DNA from: Labilithrix sp.
GTDB taxonomy: Bacteria; Myxococcota_A; Polyangia; Polyangiales; Polyangiaceae
Reading direction: 5' to 3'
Length of the DNA stretch: 36,965 nucleotides
Assembly (NCBI GenBank): GCA_019637225.1
Contig: JAHBWC010000080.1
Coordinates: forward strand, 1-36,965
A model generated the notes under the pieces. That model did not search any database, had not been told where the DNA came from, and saw nothing but the letters and a program-made list of their open reading frames with translations. Both the position numbers and the translations under genes were made by a program. This document shows, in pieces, positions 1 to 7,261 of this stretch (position 1 is its first letter; each line of letters starts with the position of its first letter).

Positions 1-1
1 G

Positions 2-1828
2 GTGAAGGGCGTCGACGCCGGGATCGCCGGAGGGCTCGACGTCGGAGCGACGATCGGCGAGGGCGGCATGGGCGTCGTGCGGTCGGCGATCCAGCGCTCG
101 CTCGGGCGAAAGGTCGCCGTCAAGACGCTGCGCCCGCAGGTCAAGACGGAGCAGGCGACGCTCCGGCTGCTCCGCGAGGCGTGGGTGACGGGATGGCTCG
201 AGCACCCGAACATCGTGCCCGTCTACGACCTCGGTCTCGGCGAAGACGGCACGCCGATCATCGTGCTCAAGCACATCGAGGGGCTCGCGTGGTCGGACCT
301 CATCGGTGACGCCGCCGCCGTGAGCGCGCGCTTCGGCGCGGTCGATCTGCTCGAGCACAACCTCCGCATCCTCATCCAGCTCTGCAACGCGGTGAGCCTC
401 GCGCACTCGCGCGGCGTCCTTCACCGAGACCTCAAGCCCGAGAACGTCATGATCGGACGCTTCGGCGAGGTCTACCTGGTCGACTGGGGGATCGCGGTCA
501 GCCTGAAGGACGACCCCACCGGGAGGATGCCGCTCGCGTCCGAGGCGACCGAGATGGCCGGGACGCCGTCGTACATGGCGCCGGAGATGCTCGGCGCGAT
601 CGGCAAGCTCGAGGAGCGCACGGACGTCTACCTGCTCGGCGCGATCCTCCACGAGATCCTCGTCGGGCGCCCGCCCCACGTCGGCGACCACTTCCGTCAG
701 ATCGTCGCGTCGATCCTCCTCTCGAAGTTTTCGTTCCCCGACGACGTCCCGGCCGAGCTCGGCGCCATCGCGAGCCGCGCGATGAGCCGCTCGGCGGCGG
801 ATCGTTTCGCGTCCGCCGAGGAGCTCCGGCTGAAGCTCGAGTCGTACCTCCGCCACCGCGGCTCGCTCGCGCTCTCCGCCGAGGCGGCGCTTCGCGTCGA
901 CGAGATGCGCCGCGAGCTCGCCGCGGGCGGCGATCCCGACGAGCTCCGCGATCGGGTCCACCACCTCTTCGCCGAGGCGCGCTTCGGCTTCCGTCAGGCC
1001 ATCCGCGCCTGCGACGACAACGAGGCCGCGACGCTCGGTCTCCGGGCGGCGACGGAGATGGTCGTCGTCTTCGAGCTCGAGCGCGGCATGCCCGAGGCCG
1101 CCGCGGCGGCGCTCGCCGAGCTCGAGACTCCGCCGCCGGAGCTCGCCAAGCGCGTCGCCGACGCGATGCGACGGCGCGAGGAGGAGCGGTCGCGCGTCGC
1201 CAACCTCGAGAAGCTCCACGCCGACCTCGACCCGGCGACGGGCCGTCGGACGCGCATGGTCGCCGGCGCGATCATGGGCGTGTCGTGGACGATCATGCCC
1301 GAGGTCTGCGGCTGGCTCTACCGCGAGTACCAGCCCACGCCGCGCTGGATCCCGTACCTCTTCACGGCGGGCATCGTGTCGTTCGCGGCCGTCGTCGTCG
1401 CGTGGGGGCGCGAGTCGCTCGCCAAGACCGCCGTGAACCGCCGCACCCAGGTCGCGGGGATGATGATGTTCGCCGCGCAGCTCACCCTGCAGCTCGGGGG
1501 CAACCTGCTCGGGATGTCGATGCTCCACATCTTCGTCCTCTACCTCCACGTCTGGTTCGTCGGCGCGACGGCGTTCGCGCTGTTCGTCGATCGGCGCTTC
1601 GGCGTCTCCGTCGCGGCCTTCTTCGCGGCGTTCGTCGGCGCGTGCGTCCTGCCCGAGCAGCTCTGGCACATGATGGCGGCGTCGAACGTCGTCTTCACGG
1701 TGAACCTCCTCGTCGCCTGGAGTCGCCCGTCGGAGGACGGAGCGTTCTTCATGGACCGGATGCGACTCCGCAAGGAGCAGCTCAGCGACCGCCGGAGGCG
1801 GCGGCGAAGCGCCTCGGCGCCCGAGTGA
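2..1828 (+). CDS. Membrane-bound Ser/Thr protein kinase (eukaryote-like, PknB type)
   Basis: This gene encodes an ATP-dependent Ser/Thr kinase with a cytoplasmic catalytic domain at about residues 12-290. The glycine loop GEGGMGVV is at residues 19-26, the ATP-binding Lys is K41, the catalytic HRDLKPEN begins at H141, and the magnesium loop is DWG at residue 161 in place of DFG. GTPSYMAPE follows near residue 190. A charged helical stretch (about 300-415) leads to a hydrophobic C-terminal region (about 420-575) with roughly five membrane segments. The protein ends in a run of arginines. No extracellular sensor domain is visible, so the membrane part may itself sense a signal or anchor the kinase (inference). 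GTG at position 2 is the first start in the window; the domain begins close to it, but the gene could extend beyond the left edge. The substrate is unknown. Confidence 0.9.
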   Translation: MKGVDAGIAGGLDVGATIGEGGMGVVRSAIQRSLGRKVAVKTLRPQVKTEQATLRLLREAWVTGWLEHPNIVPVYDLGLGEDGTPIIVLKHIEGLAWSDLIGDAAAVSARFGAVDLLEHNLRILIQLCNAVSLAHSRGVLHRDLKPENVMIGRFGEVYLVDWGIAVSLKDDPTGRMPLASEATEMAGTPSYMAPEMLGAIGKLEERTDVYLLGAILHEILVGRPPHVGDHFRQIVASILLSKFSFPDDVPAELGAIASRAMSRSAADRFASAEELRLKLESYLRHRGSLALSAEAALRVDEMRRELAAGGDPDELRDRVHHLFAEARFGFRQAIRACDDNEAATLGLRAATEMVVVFELERGMPEAAAAALAELETPPPELAKRVADAMRRREEERSRVANLEKLHADLDPATGRRTRMVAGAIMGVSWTIMPEVCGWLYREYQPTPRWIPYLFTAGIVSFAAVVVAWGRESLAKTAVNRRTQVAGMMMFAAQLTLQLGGNLLGMSMLHIFVLYLHVWFVGATAFALFVDRRFGVSVAAFFAAFVGACVLPEQLWHMMAASNVVFTVNLLVAWSRPSEDGAFFMDRMRLRKEQLSDRRRRRRSASAPE

Positions 1829-1948
1829 GCGGCGTCACGACTGGGTCTCGAAAGACGCGGTAAGCCCACCTCGAGGCCCCTCATGGGGGCATGCTCTTCC
1901 ACGCGGCGTCCGGGATCCCCGGCGCGCCCGCGCCGAGGGAGAGGGAAG

Positions 1949-3088
1949 ATGCGCTACCTGCCGTTGTTCTTCGCCGCGAGCGTCGTCGGTCTGACGACCA
2001 TCGCCTGCGGCTCCGATCGCGATCGCTCGGCCTTCGACAAGGCTCAATCGAAGGGCGATCCCGCCGGCGATCTCGGGGGCGGCGATCCCAGCCTCGGCCC
2101 AGGCAGCGAGTCGCCCGACGGCAAGCCGGAGGCGTGCGCCGCAGAGGTCACGACGGCGAACCGCGCCGAGGTGGACATCATCGTCGTCATCGACACCTCC
2201 GGGAGCATGATGGAGGAGACGAATCAGGTGAAGCAGAACCTGAACGCCTTCGCCCAGTCGATCGGCAACACCGGCCTCGACTACAACGTGATCATGATCG
2301 CGGAGAAGCCGAAGAAGCTGCCCTTCGCGCCGCCGGGCTTCTCGCCTCCGGGGATCTGCGTCACGCCTCCGCTCGCGGGCGCCGACTGCGCCAACGGTCC
2401 GAAGTTCCATCACCTCGACACGGCGGTCGGGAGCTTCGACTCGCTCCAGATCATCCTCGACAAGTACCCGCAGTACTCCGCATGGCTCCGGCCGACGGCG
2501 TACAAGGTCTTCATCGAGGTCACCGACGACAACTCCTCGCTCGCGTTCGACGCCTTCGATCCGCAGCTCCTCGCGAAGTCCGCGCAGCAGTTCGGTGACG
2601 CGACGAACCGGCGCTACATCTTCAACTCGATCTGCGGCTACAAGCGGAACACTCCGGTCCTCTCGACGCAGAAGTGCGGGAGCGCGGAGAACACGGGCGA
2701 CCAGTACCAGCACCTGAGCCAGCTCACCGGCGGCACCGTCGATTCGGTCTGCGAGACGAGCTACGCGAGCGTCTTCGACAACATCGCCAAGGGGCTCATC
2801 ACGAAGCTCGGCTGCGAGTTTTCGATCCCGAAGGCCGCCGACGGAAAGGCGACCGATCCCTCGACCGTCGTCGTCACGTACACGCCGGGCGACGGCTCCG
2901 CGCAGAAGCCGCTCACGCAGGTCACCGACGCGAGCAAGTGCGGCGCGAACCCGGACGGCTGGTACTACGACGACGCGACGACCCCGACGAAGATCCTCTT
3001 CTGCCCGTCGACGTGCAGCACCGCCGGCGCGGACACGGACGGCAAGCTCGACGTCGCGATCGGCTGCGTCGCTCCGCCGCCGAAGTAG
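1949..3088 (+). CDS. VWA-domain lipoprotein
   Basis: This is a 379-residue exported protein with a type II signal peptide: the lipobox is TIAC and the lipidated Cys is residue 20. After a Gly/Asp/Ser-rich linker comes a von Willebrand factor A domain. Its metal-dependent adhesion site starts with DTSGS at residues 82-86, after the strand VDIIVVI, and VTDDNSS may supply the later MIDAS residues. At least eight further Cys residues suggest disulfides, as expected outside the cytoplasm. VWA domains usually bind protein partners through a metal ion, and the partner here is unknown. The ATG at 1949 was chosen because GAGGGAAG precedes it and it gives a proper signal peptide; an upstream in-frame start would bury that. 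It stands alone, 120 bp after the kinase. Confidence 0.87.
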   Translation: MRYLPLFFAASVVGLTTIACGSDRDRSAFDKAQSKGDPAGDLGGGDPSLGPGSESPDGKPEACAAEVTTANRAEVDIIVVIDTSGSMMEETNQVKQNLNAFAQSIGNTGLDYNVIMIAEKPKKLPFAPPGFSPPGICVTPPLAGADCANGPKFHHLDTAVGSFDSLQIILDKYPQYSAWLRPTAYKVFIEVTDDNSSLAFDAFDPQLLAKSAQQFGDATNRRYIFNSICGYKRNTPVLSTQKCGSAENTGDQYQHLSQLTGGTVDSVCETSYASVFDNIAKGLITKLGCEFSIPKAADGKATDPSTVVVTYTPGDGSAQKPLTQVTDASKCGANPDGWYYDDATTPTKILFCPSTCSTAGADTDGKLDVAIGCVAPPPK

Positions 3089-3142
3089 CGCCGACGGAAG
3101 GACGCGCGCGGGCTCGGGGGCGCGTCGTGCGTCGCGTGGCGC

Positions 3143-3469
3143 TCAGCGGAGCGCGCAGGAGACCCGCGCGACGAAGGTCGCCGAGGGGGACGCCATGAAC
3201 GTCGTCAGCTCGACGGCGCGGCCGGCGGGGACGTCGACCGAGCGCTCCTCCGGGTTCACGTCGGTCGCGACCGCGCACGTCGCGGCCCGGTCGCAGCGGT
3301 TCGCGAGGACGACGACGTGGTCGTATCCGTAGGGCACCCAGCGCGCGTCGGTCGCGACGCCGATGCACGCCGGCCTGGCGGGCGCGGGGGCTCCGGCGTC
3401 GGCCGCCTCCGCGCGGGGCACGACGAGGGCGACGCCCGCGAGCGCGAGCGGCGCGACGAGCCGTCTCAT
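3143..3469 (-). CDS. Small exported protein with four Cys, unknown function
   Basis: This is a 108-residue protein beginning MRRLVAPLALAGVALVV, a clear signal peptide likely cut near AEA-AD. The mature part is short and contains four Cys residues (PACIG, NRCDR, ATCAV and VSCAL), enough for two disulfides. It resembles a small beta-sandwich periplasmic protein, but I do not recognise a family. The reading frame is open further upstream, but that extension is Arg/Pro-rich and lacks a signal, so the ATG at 3469 is preferred. The gene converges with the VWA lipoprotein and diverges from the lipase, sharing a 283-bp upstream region with it. The function is unknown. Confidence 0.65.
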   Translation of the reverse strand: MRRLVAPLALAGVALVVPRAEAADAGAPAPARPACIGVATDARWVPYGYDHVVVLANRCDRAATCAVATDVNPEERSVDVPAGRAVELTTFMASPSATFVARVSCALR

Positions 3470-3662
3470 TCGGAGCGTCGAGAGCGGGGGCACGTCCTCA
3501 AGCTTGGCCGTCGAAGCGGGGGGCGCAACCCTCGAAGTCGCTCCACGGCATCGCGCCGCGGTCGGTCGCCCAGGCGGTGCGCGGGGGACGTCTCGGGCGA
3601 GGCACGGCATCCCACACCGACGCACCGAACTCTGCCTTGAGACGCTGCTGGGACGCCTCATG

Positions 3663-3699
3663 GGAACAGCTCTGTTCCAAAACCTTTCGCGTCCGAAAG
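3663..3699. promoter_or_regulatory. Two inverted repeats spaced 21 bp, candidate operator pair
   Basis: The first repeat is GGAACAG-CT-CTGTTCC (3663-3678) and the second is CTTTCG-CGTC-CGAAAG (3684-3699). Their centres are 21 bp apart, which is two helical turns. They lie 54-90 bp upstream of the lipase start and within the divergent region shared with the small exported protein. The repeats and the spacing are seen directly; an operator role is inferred. The half-sites differ, so they may be bound by different proteins or form RNA hairpins. Confidence 0.45.
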
Positions 3700-3752
3700 A
3701 TCTCACCCCGCGCGCGGGCGGATCGAGCGGGCGGTGTTCGGAGGAGGCGGAG

Positions 3753-4817
3753 ATGCGGGTTCACGTTTTCGGCTGGCTCGGAGCCCTCGTGCTCGTCGCG
3801 TGCGGAAGCGAAGGTGACGCCTCCGGTCCCGGCCCTTCACCCGATCCGGATCCGACGGGCGAGGGCGTCGCGACCTCGGCGCCGAGCGCGCCGCCTCCGT
3901 CGAACGATCCGCTCCCCGACGAGCCGGCGGCTCCGCCGAAGCTCGGCGCGCCTTACCCGGTCGTGCTGATGCATGGGATGGGCGGCTTCGGGAAGCTCGA
4001 GCTCGGGCCCGTCGAGATCACGTACTTCAAGGGCGTCGTCGAGGACCTCGCGAAGAACGGCGAGGCCGTCTACGTCACGCTCGCGCCGCCGTACGCGACG
4101 AGCGAGGTCCGCGCCCAGGCGGTCGCGAAGCAGATCGACGACATCCTCGCGCGCACCGGCAAGGCGAAGGTCAACCTCGTGGGGCACTCGCAGGGCGGCC
4201 TCGACGCGCGCGTCCTCGCGAGCCCGAACGGCCTCGCGTACGGCGACCGCATCGCGTCCGTCACGACCGTCGCGACCCCGCACCGCGGGAGCAAGGTCGC
4301 CGACGCCGCGCTCGGTATCCTCAAGTACCTCCCGGCGGGTCAGGTCGACGAGCTCACCAACGCGCTCCTCTCGCTCGTGCAGAAGACGGCCTACGAGCTC
4401 CAGACGGACCCCGCGTTCCGCGAGCAGCTGGTGCTGCTCAGCGAGAAGCACATGAAGGACGTCTTCAACCCGAAGTACGTCGACGATCCGAACGTCGTCT
4501 ACAAGAGCTACGCCGGTCGCTCCAACCTGCGGAGCGGGATCTTCGCCTGCGACGGGAGCGTCTACCCGAACGAGCCGACGAAGCTCGACGCCGTGCAGGT
4601 GGCGCTCTTTCCCACGGCGGTCTTCCTCGAGGAGGGCAAGCTCAAGGTGAACGACGGGCTCGTCACCGTGGAGAGCGCGAAGTGGGGGACCTTCGAGCAA
4701 TGCGTCCCGGCCGATCACCTGAAGGAGGTCGGGCAGCTCGGACCGTCGGCGGCGTCGTTCGACCACGTCGCGATGTTCCGCGACATCGTCCTGCGCGTCC
4801 GGCAGGCCGGTCTCTGA
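3753..4817 (+). CDS. Lipoprotein triacylglycerol lipase (alpha/beta hydrolase)
   Basis: This gene encodes a 354-residue secreted lipase anchored by lipid at Cys17 (lipobox LVAC), followed by a Pro/Ser/Asp-rich linker to about residue 62. The catalytic fold has the oxyanion motif HGMGG at residue 74 and the nucleophile elbow GHSQG with Ser146. The late block NDGLVT (Asp301) is followed by ADHLKEVGQ (His322). That arrangement matches the Pseudomonas/Burkholderia family I lipases, where Asp and His of NDG...NHLDEVNQ complete the triad and sit near a calcium site. Two Cys flank the cap region (FACDG and EQCVP) and could form the disulfide known in that family. No foldase (lif) gene is adjacent. 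The ATG follows GGAGGAGG. It probably hydrolyses acylglycerols at the cell surface. Confidence 0.88.
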   Translation: MRVHVFGWLGALVLVACGSEGDASGPGPSPDPDPTGEGVATSAPSAPPPSNDPLPDEPAAPPKLGAPYPVVLMHGMGGFGKLELGPVEITYFKGVVEDLAKNGEAVYVTLAPPYATSEVRAQAVAKQIDDILARTGKAKVNLVGHSQGGLDARVLASPNGLAYGDRIASVTTVATPHRGSKVADAALGILKYLPAGQVDELTNALLSLVQKTAYELQTDPAFREQLVLLSEKHMKDVFNPKYVDDPNVVYKSYAGRSNLRSGIFACDGSVYPNEPTKLDAVQVALFPTAVFLEEGKLKVNDGLVTVESAKWGTFEQCVPADHLKEVGQLGPSAASFDHVAMFRDIVLRVRQAGL

Positions 4818-4827
4818 CGGGCGTCAG
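4814..4827. terminator. Palindrome spanning both convergent stop codons
   Basis: CTGACG-GG-CGTCAG lies between the convergent lipase and VanZ genes. The lipase stop TGA (4815-4817) and the VanZ stop (4824-4826 on the other strand) occupy the two mirror halves. It could fold on either transcript, but it is short and has no T-tract, so a terminator role is tentative. Confidence 0.35.
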
Positions 4828-5288
4828 CGCTCGAGCCGTCGCGACAGCCAGATGAAGAACGCGACGCCGGCGACGTCCGCGGCGAAGTCGGCGAGGCTCG
4901 ACGAGCGGTGGGGCGAGTAGCGCTGGAGGAACTCCTCGATCGCGGCGGGGACGAGGAGCAGCACGGCGGCCATCGGGATCGACCCCGTCCCGACGCGGAG
5001 CGCGCGCCGGCGGAGGACGCCGTCGAGGAAGAACGCGAGGGAGCCGGCGACCCCGAAGTGCAGCGCCTTGTCGAGGTGCGGGATGGCGGTGAGCTCGGCC
5101 GGCAGGCCCCGCTTGTAGACGAAGAGCGTCATGCCCGCGGCGACGAGGCCGACCGTGACGAGCCCGAACCACCAAATGTGCGGACCGACGCGCGGCGCGG
5201 CGCTCGCGGCGTGCCCCGCGGGAGGGCGCGGTTCGCTCGCGTCGGCTTCGAGTCCCCCCGCGTCTTCGGTCTCGAGGACGTCGGGCAT
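4824..5288 (-). CDS. VanZ-like membrane protein
   Basis: This is a 154-residue membrane protein. An acidic 35-residue N-terminus is followed by hydrophobic segments at about 39-57, 75-93, 104-118 and 132-149. The family signature is present: HLDKALHFG (His71, Asp73, Lys74, His77) and the later polar pattern EE..Q..SPHRSSSLADFAADVAG. These are typical of VanZ-like proteins, which are linked to teicoplanin resistance in enterococci but have unknown chemistry in Gram-negatives. The longer open frame upstream overlaps the divergent mutT and is unlikely. Start ATG 5288 lies 9 nt after a TATAGT hexamer on this strand, and no Shine-Dalgarno is visible. Confidence 0.8.
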   Translation of the reverse strand: MPDVLETEDAGGLEADASEPRPPAGHAASAAPRVGPHIWWFGLVTVGLVAAGMTLFVYKRGLPAELTAIPHLDKALHFGVAGSLAFFLDGVLRRRALRVGTGSIPMAAVLLLVPAAIEEFLQRYSPHRSSSLADFAADVAGVAFFIWLSRRLER

Positions 5289-5297
5289 CGGGACTCG

Positions 5298-5305
5298 ACT
5301 ATACT
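5298..5305. promoter_or_regulatory. Shared bidirectional -10 element for vanZ-like and mutT
   Basis: The octamer ACTATACT reads as TATACT on the plus strand (5300-5305) and as TATAGT on the minus strand (5303 to 5298). The plus start codon (5314) is 8 nt from its hexamer and the minus start codon (5288) is 9 nt from its own. The whole intergenic gap is 25 bp. One near-symmetric -10 box may therefore drive two leaderless, divergent transcripts. No good -35 element is evident on either side. Confidence 0.6.
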
Positions 5306-5313
5306 CGCTCGCG

Positions 5314-5718
5314 ATGCGCACGGACATCGTCGCGGCGGGTGTCGTGGTGGAGCGCGGCACCGTCTTGCTCTCGCGCCGCAAGAAGGGCACCCACCTCGCG
5401 GGGCGCTGGGAGTTCCCCGGCGGCAAGGTCGAGGCGGGCGAGGACCCGCGCGCGGCGCTGCGGCGCGAGCTCGAAGAGGAGCTCGGCATCCTCGTCGACG
5501 TCGGCGAGATCTGCGACGTCACCTTTCATCGGTACGACGACGCCGGAAAGGCGGTGCTGCTCCTCTTCTTCCTCGCCGTCCGCGAGCCCGGCTCGCCCGA
5601 CCCGCGGCCGATCGACGTCGCCGAGGTGAAGTGGGCCGGCCTCGACGCGCTCGACCCTGCGGAGTTTCCGCCGGCGGACGTGGCCGTCCTCACGAAGGTG
5701 CGCGCGCTGCTCGGCTGA
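5314..5718 (+). CDS. mutT: MutT-type Nudix hydrolase (8-oxo-dGTP diphosphatase family)
   Basis: This is a 134-residue protein close in length to E. coli MutT (129). The Nudix box GX5EX7REUXEEXGU is complete: Gly37, Glu43, Arg51-Glu52, Glu55-Glu56 and Gly58. It follows the family's strand-loop RWEFPGGKVE. MutT enzymes hydrolyse oxidised nucleotides such as 8-oxo-dGTP to the monophosphate and keep them out of DNA; other Nudix substrates cannot be excluded from sequence alone. The ATG at 5314 was chosen because it gives the canonical start of the family and lies 8 nt after the TATACT hexamer. Longer frames upstream overlap the vanZ-like gene. It converges on the membrane protein gene at 5766. 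Confidence 0.87.
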   Translation: MRTDIVAAGVVVERGTVLLSRRKKGTHLAGRWEFPGGKVEAGEDPRAALRRELEEELGILVDVGEICDVTFHRYDDAGKAVLLLFFLAVREPGSPDPRPIDVAEVKWAGLDALDPAEFPPADVAVLTKVRALLG

Positions 5719-5737
5719 TACCGTCTCCGGCATCGCC

Positions 5738-5753
5738 GATCGCGCTCGCGATC
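5738..5753. terminator. Inverted repeat between convergent genes
   Basis: GATCGCG-CT-CGCGATC lies 20 bp after the mutT stop and 13 bp before the stop of the convergent membrane-protein gene. It could form a short hairpin in either transcript. There is no T-tract, so it may act only as a weak terminator or 3' end stabiliser. Confidence 0.35.
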
Positions 5754-5765
5754 GCGCGTCCGGCG

Positions 5766-6446
5766 CTACGCCTTGACCTTGCGGAGAAGCTTCGCGGTCG
5801 CGAAGGCGTTCCATGCGGCGAAGGCCACGAAGAGGCCGACGAGCACCACGGCCCATCGCGCGTCGGACGGCGCGGCGCTGTCGACGAGGAGCCACGAGCC
5901 CTTCGGCACTTCCTTGCCGGTCGCGTCGTGGACCGCGCCGGCGAGCCCGCGATGGCGCGGCCCCGCGGTGTCGAAGCGGACCAGCCTGCCGGTGACCTCG
6001 GACGGAGGCACCCACCGGATGTTCTCGCCGCGCGGCGGGACACGGACCTCGACCCACACGTCCTCGGCGGGCCCGCCGGAGGCGGCGCGCGTGACCGGCA
6101 TGAGCCGGTAAGAGCCTTCGACGAGCGGCCGCTCGTAGCGGATGGCGCCGGCGGCGCCGAGCATCGCGCGGCCGCTCACGTACTGGTTCTCGACGAAGGC
6201 GTCGGCGGGGGCGGTGTTGAGATCGCCGAGGTCGCGCGCGTGCGGCTCCGCGAACGCGTAGGCGGCGTCGCGCCGGAGCGCGAGGACCATCGCCAGCGAG
6301 GCGAGGGCGGTGAAGACGAGCAGGCCGACCGTCATCGTCCGGTCGCGCTTCGGCGGATCGGGCAGGCCGAGGAGCTCCGGATCGAGCTCCTCTTTCTCGG
6401 GGCCCTCGCGTGAGCCGGTCAGCGGGTTGGTGGGCGCTTCGATCAT
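5766..6446 (-). CDS. Two-helix membrane protein of unknown function
   Basis: This is a 226-residue protein. A short acidic N-terminus (about residues 1-35) precedes one hydrophobic segment (TVGLLVFTALASLAMVLAL, about 40-58). A soluble domain of about 135 residues follows, then a second membrane helix near the C-terminus (WAVVLVGLFVAFAAW). The soluble domain is rich in beta-type segments (RYERPLVEGSYRLMPV, VWVEVRVP and VTGRLVRF) and would face outside if the N-terminus is cytoplasmic (inference). I do not recognise a family. The ATG at 6446 was chosen since residues encoded further upstream are Arg-rich without features. It diverges from the zinc-ribbon membrane gene over a 234-bp region. Confidence 0.72.
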   Translation of the reverse strand: MIEAPTNPLTGSREGPEKEELDPELLGLPDPPKRDRTMTVGLLVFTALASLAMVLALRRDAAYAFAEPHARDLGDLNTAPADAFVENQYVSGRAMLGAAGAIRYERPLVEGSYRLMPVTRAASGGPAEDVWVEVRVPPRGENIRWVPPSEVTGRLVRFDTAGPRHRGLAGAVHDATGKEVPKGSWLLVDSAAPSDARWAVVLVGLFVAFAAWNAFATAKLLRKVKA

Positions 6447-6648
6447 CTCGGACGGTCGCGGCGAACGAACGCAAGCTGCGGAAACTACGGTCACTCTACG
6501 GTTCGTCGTCGCTCTCTGCCAACTCAAGACAGCAGCCCGGTTCTAGAGTTCCGAGAATTCTTGCGTGAGGGTGGCAAGGCCGAGCGTTCGGGCCCGGCCA
6601 GCGCGCCGCGGCCGTCGCCCCCTCGGGGAGCCCCCAAGGGCTCGACGG

Positions 6649-6672
6649 ACCACGGCAAAACCGTGGTAGCCT
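6649..6672 (+). promoter_or_regulatory. Inverted repeat overlapping a TGN-TAGCCT -10 element
   Basis: ACCACGG-CAAAA-CCGTGGT (6649-6667) ends on the first base of TAGCCT (6667-6672). The hexamer is preceded by TGG, an extended -10 pattern, and ends 8 nt before the ATG at 6681. A protein bound to the repeat would cover the promoter spacer. Another repeat, GAGCCC-CCAA-GGGCTC, lies just upstream (6628-6643). The repeats are seen directly; the operator role is inferred. Confidence 0.5.
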
Positions 6673-6680
6673 CGCCCACG

Positions 6681-7217
6681 ATGGCAGCCGGAAAGCTGGT
6701 CACCTGCTCCTCGTGCGGCTTCGGGAAGAACCCCCCGGGGTCGGTCCGCTGTGGGTCCTGCGGGGCCAAGATCGAGGTGCTCGGGAAGGGCCCGCGCAGC
6801 CGCGAAGAGGAGCTCGAGCGCCGCTACCAGCAGGAGGGCGTGAGCGTGCAGTGGCTCTTCATCGCGATCGCGGTGCAGGGCGTGCTCACGGCCGCGCTCG
6901 TGTTCGGACTGCCGCGCATCGTCACGCTGCTCGACTTCGAGGGCGGCAACGGGATGATCGTCTGCGTGCCCGTCTGGTTCTTGGGCGGGCTCCTCGTCGG
7001 GATGATCTCGCCCGGCCGCACGTTCATCGAGCCGATGGTCGCGAGCTTCGTGATCGCGATCCCGACGACGTTCCTGCTCATCCAGAGCCAGACCGTCCGC
7101 ACGATGCCGACGTTCCTCTACGTCGTGATGAGCGGGATCGGGATCATGTTCACGCTGATCGGAGCGTACATCGGCGAGCGGATCCAGCTCGGACCGCCGC
7201 CGAAGCCGGCGGACTGA
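6681..7217 (+). CDS. Zinc-ribbon membrane protein, unknown function
   Basis: This is a 178-residue protein. It opens with a zinc ribbon whose four ligands are Cys9, Cys12, Cys24 and Cys27 (CSSCG and CGSCG). A charged stretch (GPRSREEELERRYQ) links this to four hydrophobic segments at roughly 57-75, 85-105, 112-130 and 140-160. Similar ribbon-plus-membrane proteins are common in myxobacteria and mostly uncharacterised. The ATG at 6681 was chosen because it places the ribbon at the N-terminus and follows a TAGCCT hexamer by 8 nt. The upstream open frame is Pro/Gly-rich. The oxidoreductase gene follows 41 bp after the stop, so the two may be cotranscribed. Confidence 0.78.
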   Translation: MAAGKLVTCSSCGFGKNPPGSVRCGSCGAKIEVLGKGPRSREEELERRYQQEGVSVQWLFIAIAVQGVLTAALVFGLPRIVTLLDFEGGNGMIVCVPVWFLGGLLVGMISPGRTFIEPMVASFVIAIPTTFLLIQSQTVRTMPTFLYVVMSGIGIMFTLIGAYIGERIQLGPPPKPAD

Positions 7218-7245
7218 CGCCCCGCGAGGCGGCGCGCGAGAGGGC

Positions 7246-7261
7246 AGGAGGGCGGCACCTG
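7246..7261 (+). promoter_or_regulatory. Strong Shine-Dalgarno deciding a CTG start
   Basis: AGGAGGG (7246-7252) is followed by CGGCAC and then CTG at 7259. No ATG, GTG or TTG lies at the right distance in the oxidoreductase frame. The next GTG falls inside the first Rossmann strand, and the only other nearby upstream candidate, CTG 7214, has no ribosome binding site. Confidence 0.6.

Noticed and set aside
1876..1890. GCCCC-TCAT-GGGGGC hairpin after the first kinase gene
   Set aside because: The stem is only 5-6 bp, there is no T-tract, and it lies 48 bp past the stop; too weak to call a terminator.
1835..2713. Long minus-strand open frame opposite the VWA lipoprotein
   Set aside because: Arg/Val/Glu-rich translation with no domain; it is the antisense shadow that high GC3 creates, and the plus strand has a signal peptide and VWA motif.
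3101..3126. GACGCGC...GCGCGTC repeat between convergent genes
   Set aside because: A 7-bp arm with a 12-nt loop is expected often at this G+C content; no T-tract.
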